DNA of 64,000 bases from an uncultured Bacteroidales bacterium (GTDB lineage: Bacteria > Bacteroidota > Bacteroidia > Bacteroidales > Muribaculaceae): positions 124,001 through 188,000 of the forward strand of contig CADBBK010000001.1 of NCBI GenBank assembly GCA_902792895.1, given 5' to 3'. Made by a program: the position numbers and the translations under genes. Below, one piece after another: positions 26,605 through 36,711 of the stretch. Under the pieces are notes generated by a model. That model was given only the letters and a program-made list of their open reading frames with translations, searched no databases and had not been told where the DNA came from. Each line of letters begins with the position of its first letter. Within the stretch, counting starts at the first letter, position 1.

Positions 26605-28353
26605 TTAGTTACGAACGTATGCATTCTTGTTGACTACCAGGCTGTTCTCGGCCTTGACAGTTGCACGGGGGTTGGGAGCCAGTTCGGCACCGATTACCTC
26701 GTTCGGGATCTGGATAGCATAGCGCGGGTCAAGCACATCGAGGTGATAAACATCGCTGATGCCCATCTTGTGGGTCACATCGAAGCCATAACGCTTGATA
26801 TCGAACCAGCGGTTACCCATGTGGATCATCTGGATACGGCGGAAGTGCTGGATGCACTGCATGTAAGGCTCAATCTCCTGAGTGAGTTTGTACTTGTCAC
26901 TCGGGCAAACCTCATCGATGTGGAACTTCTTCACGATGCCGAAGCCAGGATCCCTACGGTTGGGATTGTCATAGTAGCTGTAGAATCTGAGGATCTGGTC
27001 CTTAGACAACTCGGTCATCTGATAGTTACGCGACTCATCGAGCAGCAGGTGCTCATGGTTCCAGAGGTAGAGGTCCTCGAAGGCAGCATCGATGTTGCCC
27101 AGGAAGATGTTAGCCTCGGCACGCAGCAGGATGGTCTCCTGGCTGGTGAACTCGGGACGAACCATGTGTACGTAACCGATACCGGCCACCTTGTCGGTGT
27201 ACTCAAACTGCTCGAAGCAGTTACCCACGAAGAAGGCACCATACTCCATACCAGCGCTAGCGCAGAAGTACTGGTAGCAAGGCATCATGGCGAAGGACAC
27301 CTTGTCCTTACCATTGCGGTAAGTCCAAATGCAGTCAGCCCACGACGGGCCAGGACCCTGAATCGAGCCGCGCAAGGCGTCACGGTTGCAAGAGAAGCGA
27401 TAGCCGTAGAAACGACGGTCCCAAGTGCTGTAAGTGCCGATAAGCATAAAGTTACCGGGACGTTCAATGCTGCTATAGTAGCGAGCGATGTCGCTGTAGT
27501 AGTAGAAGTCGGTCTGATCCCAGAAGTCGTTACGCATGGTGTTGGGATCATTGCCCTTGAAGGCAGCGTTGCAGTGCTCAACCACCTTGTCATACTCGCG
27601 CTTAACGGTGTAGAAGCGTGCAGCGAAAGCATGTGACGAAGCCACATTGAAGTGGTACTTGGGAACATTGTAGAAGTCCTCGGTGATATACTTCAGACCC
27701 TCCACCAGGTCGGCCTCGATCTTGTCGTAGGTCTCCTGGAGTGTACCACGGTCGTACTTGGGATCAAGTTCGGTCTCGGGCTTGTCAGCATAGGGAATAC
27801 CGGGAAGGGTGGCACTGATCTGCGGGCCACGGTAAGGCATACAGAAGATTTGTGCCAAGATGTAGTGGTGATAAGCACGGATCATTAATGCCTCACCCTT
27901 GATAGCGTCCATGCGAGCACGGTCGTTGGCAGTGATGAGCTCACCCTCGATCTCGCCAGACTCCTCAAACTCATCGAGTTTCTCGAGGACGGCATTGGCT
28001 GCGGCAATAGCGGCATAGCAGCCATTCCACACGCCCGAAGGCGAATCGTTGTCCGAGATATCAAGGTCAACATCCTCCCAAGCGTACACCTGCTCGTCAA
28101 ACTGGCTGTAGGAGCTCAGGTGATAACGCATACCATCGTCACTGGGCGAGTTGTTGTCACAGACATTGTCGGATGACATCTCACCAACGAGTGCATAATT
28201 GGCCTGGGTATATCCGGTGACGAGCAACTGCTCCAACTGGTCAAGATTCACCAGGTAGACGCGAGTGTCGGGCACGGTCTCAAGAAAGTCATTGCAAGAG
28301 CACAGGCCAAGCAACGCCACGGCAATAGATAAGATTTTATATCGTAGTTTCAT
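26605..28353 (-). CDS. SusD/RagB-family nutrient-binding lipoprotein
   Basis: 582 residues. Lipobox LGLCSC near residue 20 is followed by NDFLETVPDTRVYLVNLDQLEQLLVTGY, the usual start of RagB/SusD proteins. Tetratricopeptide-like helices (AANAVLEKLDEF, GEALMIRAYHHYILAQIF) and a C-terminal RIQMIHMGNRWFDIKRYG block complete the family pattern. It forms the lid of the SusC transporter on the cell surface. The 36-base gap to SusC marks one operon. Ligand is unknown, but the HExxH partner points to peptides or protein-linked substrates. Confidence 0.94.
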   Translation of the reverse strand: MKLRYKILSIAVALLGLCSCNDFLETVPDTRVYLVNLDQLEQLLVTGYTQANYALVGEMSSDNVCDNNSPSDDGMRYHLSSYSQFDEQVYAWEDVDLDISDNDSPSGVWNGCYAAIAAANAVLEKLDEFEESGEIEGELITANDRARMDAIKGEALMIRAYHHYILAQIFCMPYRGPQISATLPGIPYADKPETELDPKYDRGTLQETYDKIEADLVEGLKYITEDFYNVPKYHFNVASSHAFAARFYTVKREYDKVVEHCNAAFKGNDPNTMRNDFWDQTDFYYYSDIARYYSSIERPGNFMLIGTYSTWDRRFYGYRFSCNRDALRGSIQGPGPSWADCIWTYRNGKDKVSFAMMPCYQYFCASAGMEYGAFFVGNCFEQFEYTDKVAGIGYVHMVRPEFTSQETILLRAEANIFLGNIDAAFEDLYLWNHEHLLLDESRNYQMTELSKDQILRFYSYYDNPNRRDPGFGIVKKFHIDEVCPSDKYKLTQEIEPYMQCIQHFRRIQMIHMGNRWFDIKRYGFDVTHKMGISDVYHLDVLDPRYAIQIPNEVIGAELAPNPRATVKAENSLVVNKNAYVRN

Positions 28354-28389
28354 AATATCTATATTGATTATATATAAATAATGTGTAAA

Positions 28390-31300
28390 TTACATACCCA
28401 GACGCAGGGTCAAGGTGAACTGCTTGGGGTTGGGCGATGCAACACCACCACTGTTGAAGAACTCAGGATCCTGGCCATTCAGCTTCTTGTCGGCGTAGAG
28501 CAGGCAGATGTTGGTGGCAGCGAGTTTCACCGAAGCGTTGGTCAAGCGGATGCGCGAAATCAGCGTCTTGGGAACGTCGTAGGTCAACGAAACCTCTTTC
28601 AGGCGGATGAAACCACCGTCGGCTACGCGGGCAGTACTGTAGTTGTAAGCATTGTAGGCCCATCCCAGGTAATCGTTGGAGTAAACCTGGCGGCGCGATG
28701 CGATAGCGGGAACAATGCCGTCATAGGCCTCATCACCGGGCAGTACCCAGCGGTTCTTGAAGTCCTTGGTGAAGGAGGTCAAGTCGCTGTAACCTGCAGC
28801 GAAGGTCGGGTCAAGACGAAGCTTGTTACCGAAGGCATAGGTCATGAACACGTTCAGGTGGAAACCCTTGAACGAGAAGTTGTTGCCGAAACCACCGGTG
28901 ATGGTGGGATCAACGGGACCCTCATACTTCAAGAAGCCGAGGTTCTCGAACTCCTGGAAGTTCAGACCGACGTTGGAGATAGCACCCGTCTCGTCGTATA
29001 CCAGAGGCAGACCGTGAGCATCGAGGCCAGCGTAAGGAATCGAGAACATGGCACGGTTGGAGTAGCCCTCGAGGGCGAAACCGCTACCACGCACGAGGTC
29101 GATGACGCGCGAACGCGACTGCAGCTTGATAATCTTGGTCACTGCATAGGAGAAGGTCAAGTCGGTGTCCCAAGCAAAGCCACCGGGGCGCTTAGGCTCA
29201 ATGTTGTGGGTAGTGAGGGTGAACTCAACACCATGCGAGTTCATCTCGGCCACGTTACCATACTTGTTGGTCTCACCACCGACACCCTGGGTGCGGATCA
29301 GACCGATCAGGTCAAAGTTGTTACGAACATACCAGTCGAACACAAGGTTGATGCGGTTCCAGAGGAAACCGAGGTCAAGACCAAGGTCGAACTCATACTT
29401 CTTCTCGTAGGTCAGCTCACTGTTACCCAGACCAGCAAGACCGAGGGCCATTTCGTAGGTGCTCAGCTCCTGACGCCAGGGACGAGTGGGATAATACAGG
29501 GCCTCAGCGTTAGCCAGGCTGGTGGGACCGCTCTCGGCGGTAAGTGAGTAGCTCAGACGCAGCTTAGCGTTGGAGATGGCGCCCTTGTTGTAGAGGGCGG
29601 TCTTCTGGAAGAACGGCTCCTCATGGATGTTCCATGCACCCGATACGTTCCAGGTGGGGATCCAACGGCTCTGCGAGGTGCGGCCCATCTGGTTAGAACC
29701 CTCATAGCGCAGGGTACCGGTCAAGATGTAGCGGCCCTTGAATGCATAGTTGGCATAGGCGATGTAAGCCATATCGCGGCGGTGGTACTCACCGACACTG
29801 TAGTAGGAACCATTCTCCTCCTGCATCTGCTTGAACAGTTTGTAGTTGGTGAAGGGCAGGTTACCGTTGGCATAAACGATGCCCCAAGCATCAAACGCCT
29901 GCGAGAAGCGGTCGAGACGCATGGCCTCCATAGCTGCATAGACGTTGATCAGGTGCTCGTCATTGTTGAAGCTCTTCATGTACTGACCGGAAGCACGGAA
30001 AGTGAAGGACTTGTTATTGTTCTTGTTGAAGAACAGCATACCGCCCTTGTCAAGAACCGTCTCGGGGAGGCCGTTCTTCACATCGGGGTCGGTGTAGAGG
30101 TAGGAGTTAGAAGAACGGATGATCGCGTTCTCGGGGTTGATACCAGCGCGGTAGGCCATGGCTTGGTTACTGTTGTCAAGCACATAGTGGTTCTGCTCGG
30201 TGGTAGCAATACGCATCGAACCCAGGACATTCAAGTCGAGGGTCTGGTCGGTCTTCAAGATCGGCTTGATGGTCAACTCGCCCTGGAACTTGAGGTCGGT
30301 TACGTTGAGGTCGATGTAGTTCTGCTCCAACTCATCAAAGATATTAAAAGCGGTGTAGTTGCGCACATAACGCCTGTTGGGGTCTACCGTACGGGCGGTG
30401 TTCAACGAGAATGAGTAGGGGTTGATATCGAAGTCACGCCTTACCTCACCGCTCACTACGTCCACGTTCTGGCTCAGGGTACCGGGAGCCTTCTGCTCAC
30501 GGAAACTGTCACTGTTCAGAATCTTGATCTTGATGCGATCGGTCAGGTTGTAAATAGCGTTGGCGTTGAAGGTGTAGCGCTCAACGCGGCTGCTCTTGTA
30601 CCATCCCGGGTCCATCATGACCGAAGCCGAGGTATAGAACGAGCCCTTGTCCGAACCACCAGAAACGCTCACCGAGTGGGTCTGCAGAATGTTGTTGTTG
30701 AACAACAGGTCGAACCAGTTGGTGTTACGCATCTCAGCCTCACGGAGATACTGGTTGCGTGCGTTTTGGGTGTTAGGCAGGCCGTAAGTACCGGTTCCGG
30801 GATCATAAGTGTCCATCAAGGTGTACATCTGACCGTAGATACCCGAAGTGGTGCTGTTCACCAGGTTGGCATACTCGAGCCAGCCCTTCTGCTCCATCTC
30901 GCGCAAGATACTCATCTGCTCCTGAGAGTTACAGATGTTGAAGTCGCGGTAGTTGGGCTTGAGGCGGTAGGTGAACTCACCCGTGTAGCTGATAGAAGAC
31001 TGGCCCTTGCGACCGGTCTTGGTGGTGATTACAATCACACCAGCGTTAGCTTTGGCACCATAGATTGAGGTTGCTGAACCATCCTTCAGAATCTGGAAGC
31101 TCTCGATATCGTCGGCATTCAGACCGGCAACAGCCGAGGCAATCAGTGTGTTGGCATCACCAGACGAGAGGTCGTCGGCGCTGATGTCAACGTTGTCCTC
31201 AAGAACGACACCGTCCACAACCCACAGGGGCTTGGAGCTACCATAGATAGAGGTAGCACCGCGCACGCGGATCTTGGGAGCGGTACCGAAGGTACCTGAT

Positions 31301-31746
31301 ACGTTCTGCACCTGCACACCAGAAGCGCGTCCTTCCAGACCACGGCTGACGTCGGCGACACCGGAGAGTTTTGACTTCTCGGCGTCAACGCTCTGGGTTG
31401 CACCGGTAAAGAGTCGTTTGTCAACCTTCTGATAACCGGTTACAACGACTTCACCAAGCATCTCACCTTTAGGATTGAGGGTGATGGTCATACCAGCCTT
31501 AGCTACTACGATGGCATCCTCATAACCCACATAGGTAACTTTAATCTTAGTGCCGGTTGGCACATTCAACGTGAAATGACCGTCAAAGTCGGTAGCGACG
31601 CCGTTCTTCGGATTGCTCTGCTGAACGACCGACGCGCCGATGACAGGTTCGTTGTTCTCGTCAACGACTGTACCGCTCACCTGTGCCGAAACACCAAGCG
31701 AGGCGAGAGCCATGACTAGGAACAAGAGAAAATGTTTTAGACTCAT
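28390..31746 (-). CDS. SusC/RagA-family TonB-dependent outer membrane transporter
   Basis: 1118 residues. A signal peptide (ending GVSAQ) is followed by a carboxypeptidase-regulatory-like domain (VSGTVVDENNEPVIGASVV, residues about 22-95), the SusC marker GEVVVTGYQ, and a plug domain with VRGATSIYGSSKPLWVVDG and ILKDGSATSIYGAKANAGV. A 22-strand barrel fills the rest, ending in a terminal aromatic-poor RLGM. No N-terminal signalling (STN) domain is present, so regulation by a dedicated ECF sigma/anti-sigma pair is unlikely. First gene of the four-gene import operon. Confidence 0.96.
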   Translation of the reverse strand: MSLKHFLLFLVMALASLGVSAQVSGTVVDENNEPVIGASVVQQSNPKNGVATDFDGHFTLNVPTGTKIKVTYVGYEDAIVVAKAGMTITLNPKGEMLGEVVVTGYQKVDKRLFTGATQSVDAEKSKLSGVADVSRGLEGRASGVQVQNVSGTFGTAPKIRVRGATSIYGSSKPLWVVDGVVLEDNVDISADDLSSGDANTLIASAVAGLNADDIESFQILKDGSATSIYGAKANAGVIVITTKTGRKGQSSISYTGEFTYRLKPNYRDFNICNSQEQMSILREMEQKGWLEYANLVNSTTSGIYGQMYTLMDTYDPGTGTYGLPNTQNARNQYLREAEMRNTNWFDLLFNNNILQTHSVSVSGGSDKGSFYTSASVMMDPGWYKSSRVERYTFNANAIYNLTDRIKIKILNSDSFREQKAPGTLSQNVDVVSGEVRRDFDINPYSFSLNTARTVDPNRRYVRNYTAFNIFDELEQNYIDLNVTDLKFQGELTIKPILKTDQTLDLNVLGSMRIATTEQNHYVLDNSNQAMAYRAGINPENAIIRSSNSYLYTDPDVKNGLPETVLDKGGMLFFNKNNNKSFTFRASGQYMKSFNNDEHLINVYAAMEAMRLDRFSQAFDAWGIVYANGNLPFTNYKLFKQMQEENGSYYSVGEYHRRDMAYIAYANYAFKGRYILTGTLRYEGSNQMGRTSQSRWIPTWNVSGAWNIHEEPFFQKTALYNKGAISNAKLRLSYSLTAESGPTSLANAEALYYPTRPWRQELSTYEMALGLAGLGNSELTYEKKYEFDLGLDLGFLWNRINLVFDWYVRNNFDLIGLIRTQGVGGETNKYGNVAEMNSHGVEFTLTTHNIEPKRPGGFAWDTDLTFSYAVTKIIKLQSRSRVIDLVRGSGFALEGYSNRAMFSIPYAGLDAHGLPLVYDETGAISNVGLNFQEFENLGFLKYEGPVDPTITGGFGNNFSFKGFHLNVFMTYAFGNKLRLDPTFAAGYSDLTSFTKDFKNRWVLPGDEAYDGIVPAIASRRQVYSNDYLGWAYNAYNYSTARVADGGFIRLKEVSLTYDVPKTLISRIRLTNASVKLAATNICLLYADKKLNGQDPEFFNSGGVASPNPKQFTLTLRLGM

Positions 31747-31843
31747 AAATGTTAGTTTAATTGATTAATTATTAATGTTTTAAAGTTTTTCAATGACTGT
31801 TGCCTACCCTTCCTAAAAGTTGCATAGCTTCAAAACTTCCAAC

Positions 31844-31864
31844 ACTTCTCGCCGATCGAGAAGT
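31844..31864 (-). promoter_or_regulatory. Hairpin in the SusC leader
   Basis: A perfect 8-base-pair inverted repeat (ACTTCTCG / CGAGAAGT) with a 5-base loop lies about 100 bases before the SusC start. It could be a regulator site or an RNA structure; nothing distinguishes the two. Confidence 0.45.
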
Positions 31865-31970
31865 ACGGTTAAATTAGACCTTCCACAAAGCGTGTTTCAA
31901 TCCCTACAACAGATTGAATAAATTTGGTTTTTCAGTTTCTTAACAACACCTCTTAATAAAGATAGGCTTG

Positions 31971-31978
31971 CAAAGTTA
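31971..31978 (-). promoter_or_regulatory. -7 box of the SusC operon
   Basis: TAACTTTG on the minus strand. No TTTG lies 19-20 bases upstream, so an activator may be needed. Confidence 0.55.
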
Positions 31979-32265
31979 ATTGTTTTTTTTTAATATAATG
32001 TAATATTGTCAAAAACTTTTTGATTTTTTTTATCATTTTGCCACGAAAACCCTGGTAATAGTTTAACTATCAGTTAATTAAGTGAAAAACTTTTAAAAAT
32101 AATACAAACTACTGTCAATCAACACATTAAGAAATTGTATCATTTTTGGGCCGCATCTCACTAAAAACAATAAGATGCAGCACCACCGACGCATCATGCC
32201 GGTCGGCGAGTCCAGGACGGGACATATTTTTGCCGCCACAAGCGGGTTATTAGCGGGAAAAAGAT

Positions 32266-32273
32266 TAACTTTG
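32266..32273 (+). promoter_or_regulatory. -7 box of the pseudouridine synthase gene
   Basis: TAACTTTG ends 48 bases before the chosen ATG. The -33 element is weak. Confidence 0.55.
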
Positions 32274-32321
32274 CACAGCCGCAGCCTCGCGGCGTGATTG
32301 ACCGCAAAAACCGAAGCAACG

Positions 32322-33002
32322 ATGGAAGTAATCTACGACGACAACCACATCATCATCGTCAACAAGAGTGCCGGCGAACTGGTGCAGGGCGACCGCACCG
32401 GCGACCCCACGCTCATCGACACGGTGAAGGCGTGGATCAAGGAGAAGTATAACAAGCCCGGCAACGTGTTCCTGGGCGTGACGCACCGCATCGACCGCCC
32501 CACCTGCGGCCTGGTCGTCATGGCCAAGACCAGCAAGGGACTGTCGCGGATGAATGAGCTGTTCCGCAAGGGCGAGGTGCACAAGACCTACTGGGCCGTG
32601 ACGGGCAAGCAGCCGCCAGAACCCGAGGCCACCCTCACCCACTACCTCAAGAGCATCGAGCAGGGCAACAAGACCCGTGTGAGCATCGTGCCTCGCGAGG
32701 GGCACCAGAAAGCCGTGCTACACTACCGCGTCATCGCTGCCAGCGAGCGCTACTGGCTGCTCGAGGTAGACCTCATCACCGGGCGCAAACACCAGATTCG
32801 CGCCCAGTTGTCGGCCATCGGCTGCCCCATCAAGGGTGACCTCAAGTACGGCGCGCCCCGCAGCAATCCTGACGGTGGCATCTCGCTGCAGGCACACCGC
32901 ATCCGCTTCACTCACCCCGTCAGCGGTAATGAGATCGACATCACCGCCCCCCTACCCGATGATTTCAAGCGGTTAGGGTTTGACGGCATCGTTGAGCCGT
33001 GA
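32322..33002 (+). CDS. RluA/RluD-family RNA pseudouridine synthase
   Basis: 226 residues from the ATG at 32322 (a TTG eight codons earlier is less likely). The catalytic aspartate is Asp58 in [16 protein letters not shown]. Other family blocks are [24 protein letters not shown], and [27 protein letters not shown]. No S4 domain is present at the N-terminus, so it is a compact RluC/RluE-like member. It isomerises uridine in rRNA or tRNA; the exact site cannot be told. It stands just before fumarase but has its own promoter. Confidence 0.92.
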   Translation: MEVIYDDNHIIIVNKSAGELVQGDRTGDPTLIDTVKAWIKEKYNKPGNVFLGVTHRIDRPTCGLVVMAKTSKGLSRMNELFRKGEVHKTYWAVTGKQPPEPEATLTHYLKSIEQGNKTRVSIVPREGHQKAVLHYRVIAASERYWLLEVDLITGRKHQIRAQLSAIGCPIKGDLKYGAPRSNPDGGISLQAHRIRFTHPVSGNEIDITAPLPDDFKRLGFDGIVEP

Positions 33003-33026
33003 AACGCGACATCGAGCGGGCTGTGC

Positions 33027-33057
33027 TTGCATTACTGAATTTTTTTGGCTACCTTTG
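33027..33057 (+). promoter_or_regulatory. Fumarase promoter
   Basis: A TTG at 33027-33029 and TACCTTTG at 33050-33057 are 20 bases apart. The ATG follows 63 bases later. Confidence 0.65.
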
Positions 33058-33120
33058 CAGCAATCAAACGAAAGAAATCAACCACTTAATACTCAACATC
33101 ACAATTTTAAGACAGACTTT

Positions 33121-34746
33121 ATGGCAAATAATCCCGAATTCCGTTATGCGCCCATGTTCCAGTTGGGCAAAGATGACACCGAATACTACAAGCTGACCAG
33201 CGACTACGTGTCGGTGGGCGAGTTTGAGGGCAAACCCATCCTCAAGATCGAACCCGAGGCCCTGACGCTGCTGGCCCAGCACGCCTTCCGCGACGTGAAC
33301 TTCCTGCTGCGCCGCTCGCACAACGAGCAGGTGGCCAAGATCCTCACCGACCCTGAGGCCAGTGACAACGACAAGTATGTAGCTCTGACGTTCCTGCGCA
33401 ACGCCGAGGTGGCCGCCAAGGGCCAGCTGCCCCTGTGCCAGGACACCGGCACCGCCATCATCCACGGCGAGAAGGGCCAGCAGGTGTGGACCGGTTTCTG
33501 CGACGAGGAGGCCCTCGCCCGCGGTGTGTACAACACCTACACCCAGGAGAACCTGCGCTACTCGCAGAATGCCCCGCTGAGCATGTATGAGGAGGTGAAC
33601 ACCCGTTGCAATCTGCCCGCCCAGATCGACCTGGAGTGCGCCGAGGGCATGGAGTACCGCTTCCTGTGCGTGACCAAGGGTGGCGGCAGCGCCAACAAGA
33701 CTTACCTGTACCAGATGACCAAGGCCGTCCTCAACCCCGGCACACTCGTTCCCTTCCTGGTTGACAAGATGCGTACCCTGGGCACGGCAGCCTGCCCGCC
33801 CTACCACATCGCGTTTGTCATCGGCGGCACCAGTGCCGAGAAGAACCTGCTGACCGTCAAGCTGGCGTCGACGCACTACTACGACAACCTGCCCACCACG
33901 GGCGACGAGACAGGCCGCGCCTTCCGCGACGTGGAACTGGAGAAACAGGTGCTCGAGGAGGCCTACAAAATCGGCTTGGGCGCCCAGTTCGGCGGCAAGT
34001 ATATGGCTCATGACGTGCGCATCGTACGCCTGCCGCGCCACGGCGCATCGTGCCCCATCGGCCTGGGCGTGAGCTGCAGTGCCGACCGCAACATCAAGGC
34101 CAAGATCAATGCCGATGGCGTGTGGATTGAGAAACTCGATGACAACCCCACCCAGCTGATTCCCGAAGAGCTGCGACAGGCCGGCGAGGGCGACGGCATC
34201 AAGATTGACCTGGACCGCCCGATGAGCGAGACGCTCGCCATCCTCGACAAGTATCCCGTTTCGACCCGTGTATCGCTCAGCGGCACCATCATCGTGGGCC
34301 GCGACATCGCCCACGCCAAGTGGAAAGAGCGCTACGACCGTGGCGAGGGCATCCCCCAGTACATCAAGGATCACCCCGTGCTGTATGCCGGTCCCGCCAA
34401 GACGCCTCAAGGCATGCCCTGCGGCTCGATGGGCCCGACCACTGCCAACCGCATGGATCCCTATGTTGACCTGTTCCAGAGCCTGGGCGGCAGCATGGTG
34501 ATGATTGCCAAGGGTAACCGCAGCCAGGAAGTAACCGACGCCTGCAAGAAGCACGGTGGTTTCTATCTGGGCAGCATCGGCGGTCCCGCAGCTATTCTCT
34601 CACAAGAGAGCATCAAGAGCATCGAGTGCGTCGAGTACCCCGAGCTGGGTATGGAGGCCGTTTGGAAAATCCGTGTCGTGGACTTCCCCGCCTTCATCCT
34701 CGTTGACAACAAGGGTAACGACTTCTTTAAGAAAATCGGCCTCTAA
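33121..34746 (+). CDS. Class I (iron-sulfur) fumarate hydratase
   Basis: 541 residues from ATG 33121; the longer frame begins inside the previous gene. It interconverts fumarate and malate using a [4Fe-4S] cluster. The cluster-binding region shows [11 protein letters not shown] and [20 protein letters not shown], and the C-terminal half shows [39 protein letters not shown] and [11 protein letters not shown]. Size matches the fused alpha-beta FumA/FumB type. In an anaerobe it most likely runs toward fumarate for fumarate respiration and succinate formation. Followed by a strong terminator. Confidence 0.95.
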   Translation: MANNPEFRYAPMFQLGKDDTEYYKLTSDYVSVGEFEGKPILKIEPEALTLLAQHAFRDVNFLLRRSHNEQVAKILTDPEASDNDKYVALTFLRNAEVAAKGQLPLCQDTGTAIIHGEKGQQVWTGFCDEEALARGVYNTYTQENLRYSQNAPLSMYEEVNTRCNLPAQIDLECAEGMEYRFLCVTKGGGSANKTYLYQMTKAVLNPGTLVPFLVDKMRTLGTAACPPYHIAFVIGGTSAEKNLLTVKLASTHYYDNLPTTGDETGRAFRDVELEKQVLEEAYKIGLGAQFGGKYMAHDVRIVRLPRHGASCPIGLGVSCSADRNIKAKINADGVWIEKLDDNPTQLIPEELRQAGEGDGIKIDLDRPMSETLAILDKYPVSTRVSLSGTIIVGRDIAHAKWKERYDRGEGIPQYIKDHPVLYAGPAKTPQGMPCGSMGPTTANRMDPYVDLFQSLGGSMVMIAKGNRSQEVTDACKKHGGFYLGSIGGPAAILSQESIKSIECVEYPELGMEAVWKIRVVDFPAFILVDNKGNDFFKKIGL

Positions 34747-34773
34747 CCACTAGGCCACAACCTAACGACATCA

Positions 34774-34820
34774 GCCACGGGGCAGTTCCATCCAGGAACA
34801 CTGTCCCGTGGCTTGTTTTT
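34774..34820 (+). terminator. Rho-independent terminator of fumarase
   Basis: A long GC-rich stem with a small bulge (34774-34789 with 34795-34812) ends in TTGTTTTT, 28 bases after the stop. Confidence 0.85.
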
Positions 34821-35138
34821 ATCTAATTTTAATATTAAACTAATACTAAAGAATTCGTATTTTAACTATTTATTTTTCAGCAAAAATATTATTGAAACAC
34901 TATGATTGTTGTTTGTGATTAACTTCAAGAAATACTTTATGTCAATTTTAACCAAAAAATCTGGACAATTCAGGCAAAATCATGGTCTATTTTTGGCCTG
35001 AGAATCTCCTTATATATGGTTTAAAATAGCCTCGAGGGCACTTTTTCATGCGACTAGCACGCCCTACTGTTTTCGTTAAATTTATGTTAAAAAACACATT
35101 TTTTCGTGTTTAGGTATTGTCAGGTTGGAAAAAAGCAT
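34821..35138. other. A/T-rich spacer, no gene seen
   Basis: This stretch between the fumarase terminator and the tRNA promoter has stops in all frames. The only structure is an imperfect inverted repeat near 34970-35010 (TCAGGCAAAAT with ATTTTTGGCCTGA), of unknown meaning. Confidence 0.6.
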
Positions 35139-35146
35139 TACCTTTG
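35116..35146 (+). promoter_or_regulatory. tRNA promoter
   Basis: ATTG at 35116-35119, 19 bases, TACCTTTG at 35139-35146; the tRNA starts 12 bases later. Confidence 0.7.
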
Positions 35147-35157
35147 CACTCGCAAAT

Positions 35158-35229
35158 TGCGGGATGGAGCAGTGGCAGCTCGTTGGGCTCATAACCCAAA
35201 GGTCGTCAGTTCGAGTCTGGCTCCCGCTA
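35158..35229 (+). tRNA. tRNA-Met, initiator type (CAU anticodon)
   Basis: A complete cloverleaf. The anticodon loop is CTCATAA, and the T loop TTCGAGT sits on a GTCAG/CTGGC stem. Two initiator hallmarks are visible: three G-C pairs at the base of the anticodon stem (GGG/CCC) and a non-pairing 1-72 position (T opposite T). The acceptor pairs 2-7 match. The CCA end is not encoded. The D loop is short (7 bases). An elongator or Ile2 tRNA is much less likely. Confidence 0.9.
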
Positions 35230-35237
35230 CTAGACAC

Positions 35238-35270
35238 GGCGTCAAGCATTCGCTTGGCGCCTGTTTTTTT
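35238..35270 (+). terminator. Rho-independent terminator of the tRNA
   Basis: A 10-base-pair stem (35238-35247 with 35252-35261, one wobble) with a 4-base loop is followed by TGTTTTTTT. Confidence 0.9.
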
Positions 35271-35300
35271 GTATCCGATGAGGCGAAAAAAGGTGGTTGT

Positions 35301-35332
35301 ATTGCTCAAATGAGAAAAAAAGTGTAAATTTG
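35301..35332 (+). promoter_or_regulatory. Promoter of the GT4 gene
   Basis: ATTG at 35301-35304, 20 bases, TAAATTTG at 35325-35332; ATG 27 bases later. Confidence 0.65.
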
Positions 35333-35359
35333 CTTGAAAAATCAACCACACTACTCATT

Positions 35360-36559
35360 ATGAAACATATCGCGGTACTTTTTGAAGGAGACATCAACTG
35401 GCGGCTAGGCGTTTTCAACGCGGTGCTGAACCGCGCCAAGCACCTGCAACAGGTTGCAGACTACGAGGTTGTCGTCCACATGTTTCAACTGTATGACGGC
35501 TGGCTGATGCGGCTATTCAGGCGCAGCCCTAAGCTCGAAGGCCGTCCCGACGAGATCACCGCACTGGGCATGAAGGTGCACATCACCTGGTTCAGGCGCC
35601 GATGGACCGACGTGCTGATACACAGGCTGTTCCACAAGCCGCCTCCCGCACTGATGCGCCGCTTGCACCGGCTGGGATGGGAGATGCGAGGCTATGACCT
35701 GGTAAGTGCCCACGACCGCATGGCAGGTCACGCGGCAGTGTTTGCCAGCGAAAACCTGCACATTCCCTGCTTCATCACATGGCACGGCGCGACCATCTAT
35801 ACAGAGCCACCTCGCGACCCCATGATCAAGGCAATGACTATCAACCTTTTACATCGTGCAACGTGCAACTTCTTCGTCAGCCAAGGCCTACTTGACCGAG
35901 CCCACGCTGATCTTACTACCGGATTCCCAGCCGAGGTGTTGCGCAATGGCGCCAGCGCCGAGTTCCACCGCTACAGTGATGAACGACGTGCCGAACTGCG
36001 CCGCCACTACAACATCCCCGAAGGCATACAGGTTGTCGCCTATCTGGGCCGTTTTGAGCCCGTCAAGAACGTGACACTCCTGCCCGAAATCTACCAGGAG
36101 ATTGAACGCAAGCACGGCAAAAAGCTGGTTTTCTGGGCCATCGGCATAGGATTCCAGCTTGAGGAAACCGCCCAGTTGATGAAGGAACGCGGTATAGACT
36201 GCCTGTTCACCGGCAGAGTCCCCCATGAGGAGATCCCCGATATGCTCAACTGCGTCGACCTGCTGGTTCTCCCCAGCAGCCTCGAGGGACTCCCCCTGGT
36301 GGTCATCGAAGCCTTGTCGTGCGGCGCCCATGTTGTCGCCACCAACGTCATCGGCACAGCCGAGGCTGTAGGGCGCGAGAATGCCATCGACCTGGGCGAT
36401 AATTTCGTAGACCGCTTCACCACGCGTGCAGCCCAGTTACTGCAAGGCGGCATCGAACAAAAGCTGCCTCCCGAGGTGAGCTGGACCGCCACAGCCGAGA
36501 AGGAAAACCGCATTTATCAGCATTATCTTAATAATTCTACTGATTTTGCTGAATCATAA
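35360..36559 (+). CDS. Family 4 glycosyltransferase
   Basis: 399 residues from ATG 35360; the frame is open upstream, but MKHIAVLFEGDINWRLGVFN is the natural start. The C-terminal GT-B domain has VVAYLGRFEPVKN, the donor-binding FTGRVPHEEIPDML and LVLPSSLEGLPLVVIEALSCGA, whose two glutamates fit the E-x7-E motif. No signal peptide or membrane segment. It probably adds a sugar to a surface polysaccharide or glycolipid. It is alone between a tRNA and priA, so the acceptor cannot be inferred from context. Confidence 0.9.
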   Translation: MKHIAVLFEGDINWRLGVFNAVLNRAKHLQQVADYEVVVHMFQLYDGWLMRLFRRSPKLEGRPDEITALGMKVHITWFRRRWTDVLIHRLFHKPPPALMRRLHRLGWEMRGYDLVSAHDRMAGHAAVFASENLHIPCFITWHGATIYTEPPRDPMIKAMTINLLHRATCNFFVSQGLLDRAHADLTTGFPAEVLRNGASAEFHRYSDERRAELRRHYNIPEGIQVVAYLGRFEPVKNVTLLPEIYQEIERKHGKKLVFWAIGIGFQLEETAQLMKERGIDCLFTGRVPHEEIPDMLNCVDLLVLPSSLEGLPLVVIEALSCGAHVVATNVIGTAEAVGRENAIDLGDNFVDRFTTRAAQLLQGGIEQKLPPEVSWTATAEKENRIYQHYLNNSTDFAES

Positions 36560-36711
36560 TAAAATACACATATAATTCTAAAGTAATTATTTAAGCTAAA
36601 ACCCTTGTAATAATTTAGCAATTTGTCACGGAATTACAATTGATTACAGCCTGATTTCTATTGCTAAAAAATCGTAAGTTTAAAGTAAAGAATTAATCAT
36701 TGCGCCAAACC

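Larger units (their letters stand above)
31747..32321. other. Divergent spacer between SusC operon and pseudouridine synthase gene
   Basis: 575 bases, no gene seen. It is A/T-rich from 31920 to 32160. It holds the SusC -7 box and hairpin listed separately, a plus-strand TATTTTTG at 32225-32232 and TAACTTTG at 32266-32273. The SusC leader would be about 220 bases, which is long enough for leader regulation. Confidence 0.7.

Noticed and set aside
33064-34554. Long minus-strand frame of 496 codons opposite fumarase
   Set aside because: It lies fully inside a clear fumarase gene and its protein is low-complexity (A, H, V, L rich), as expected for an antisense shadow in GC-rich coding DNA.
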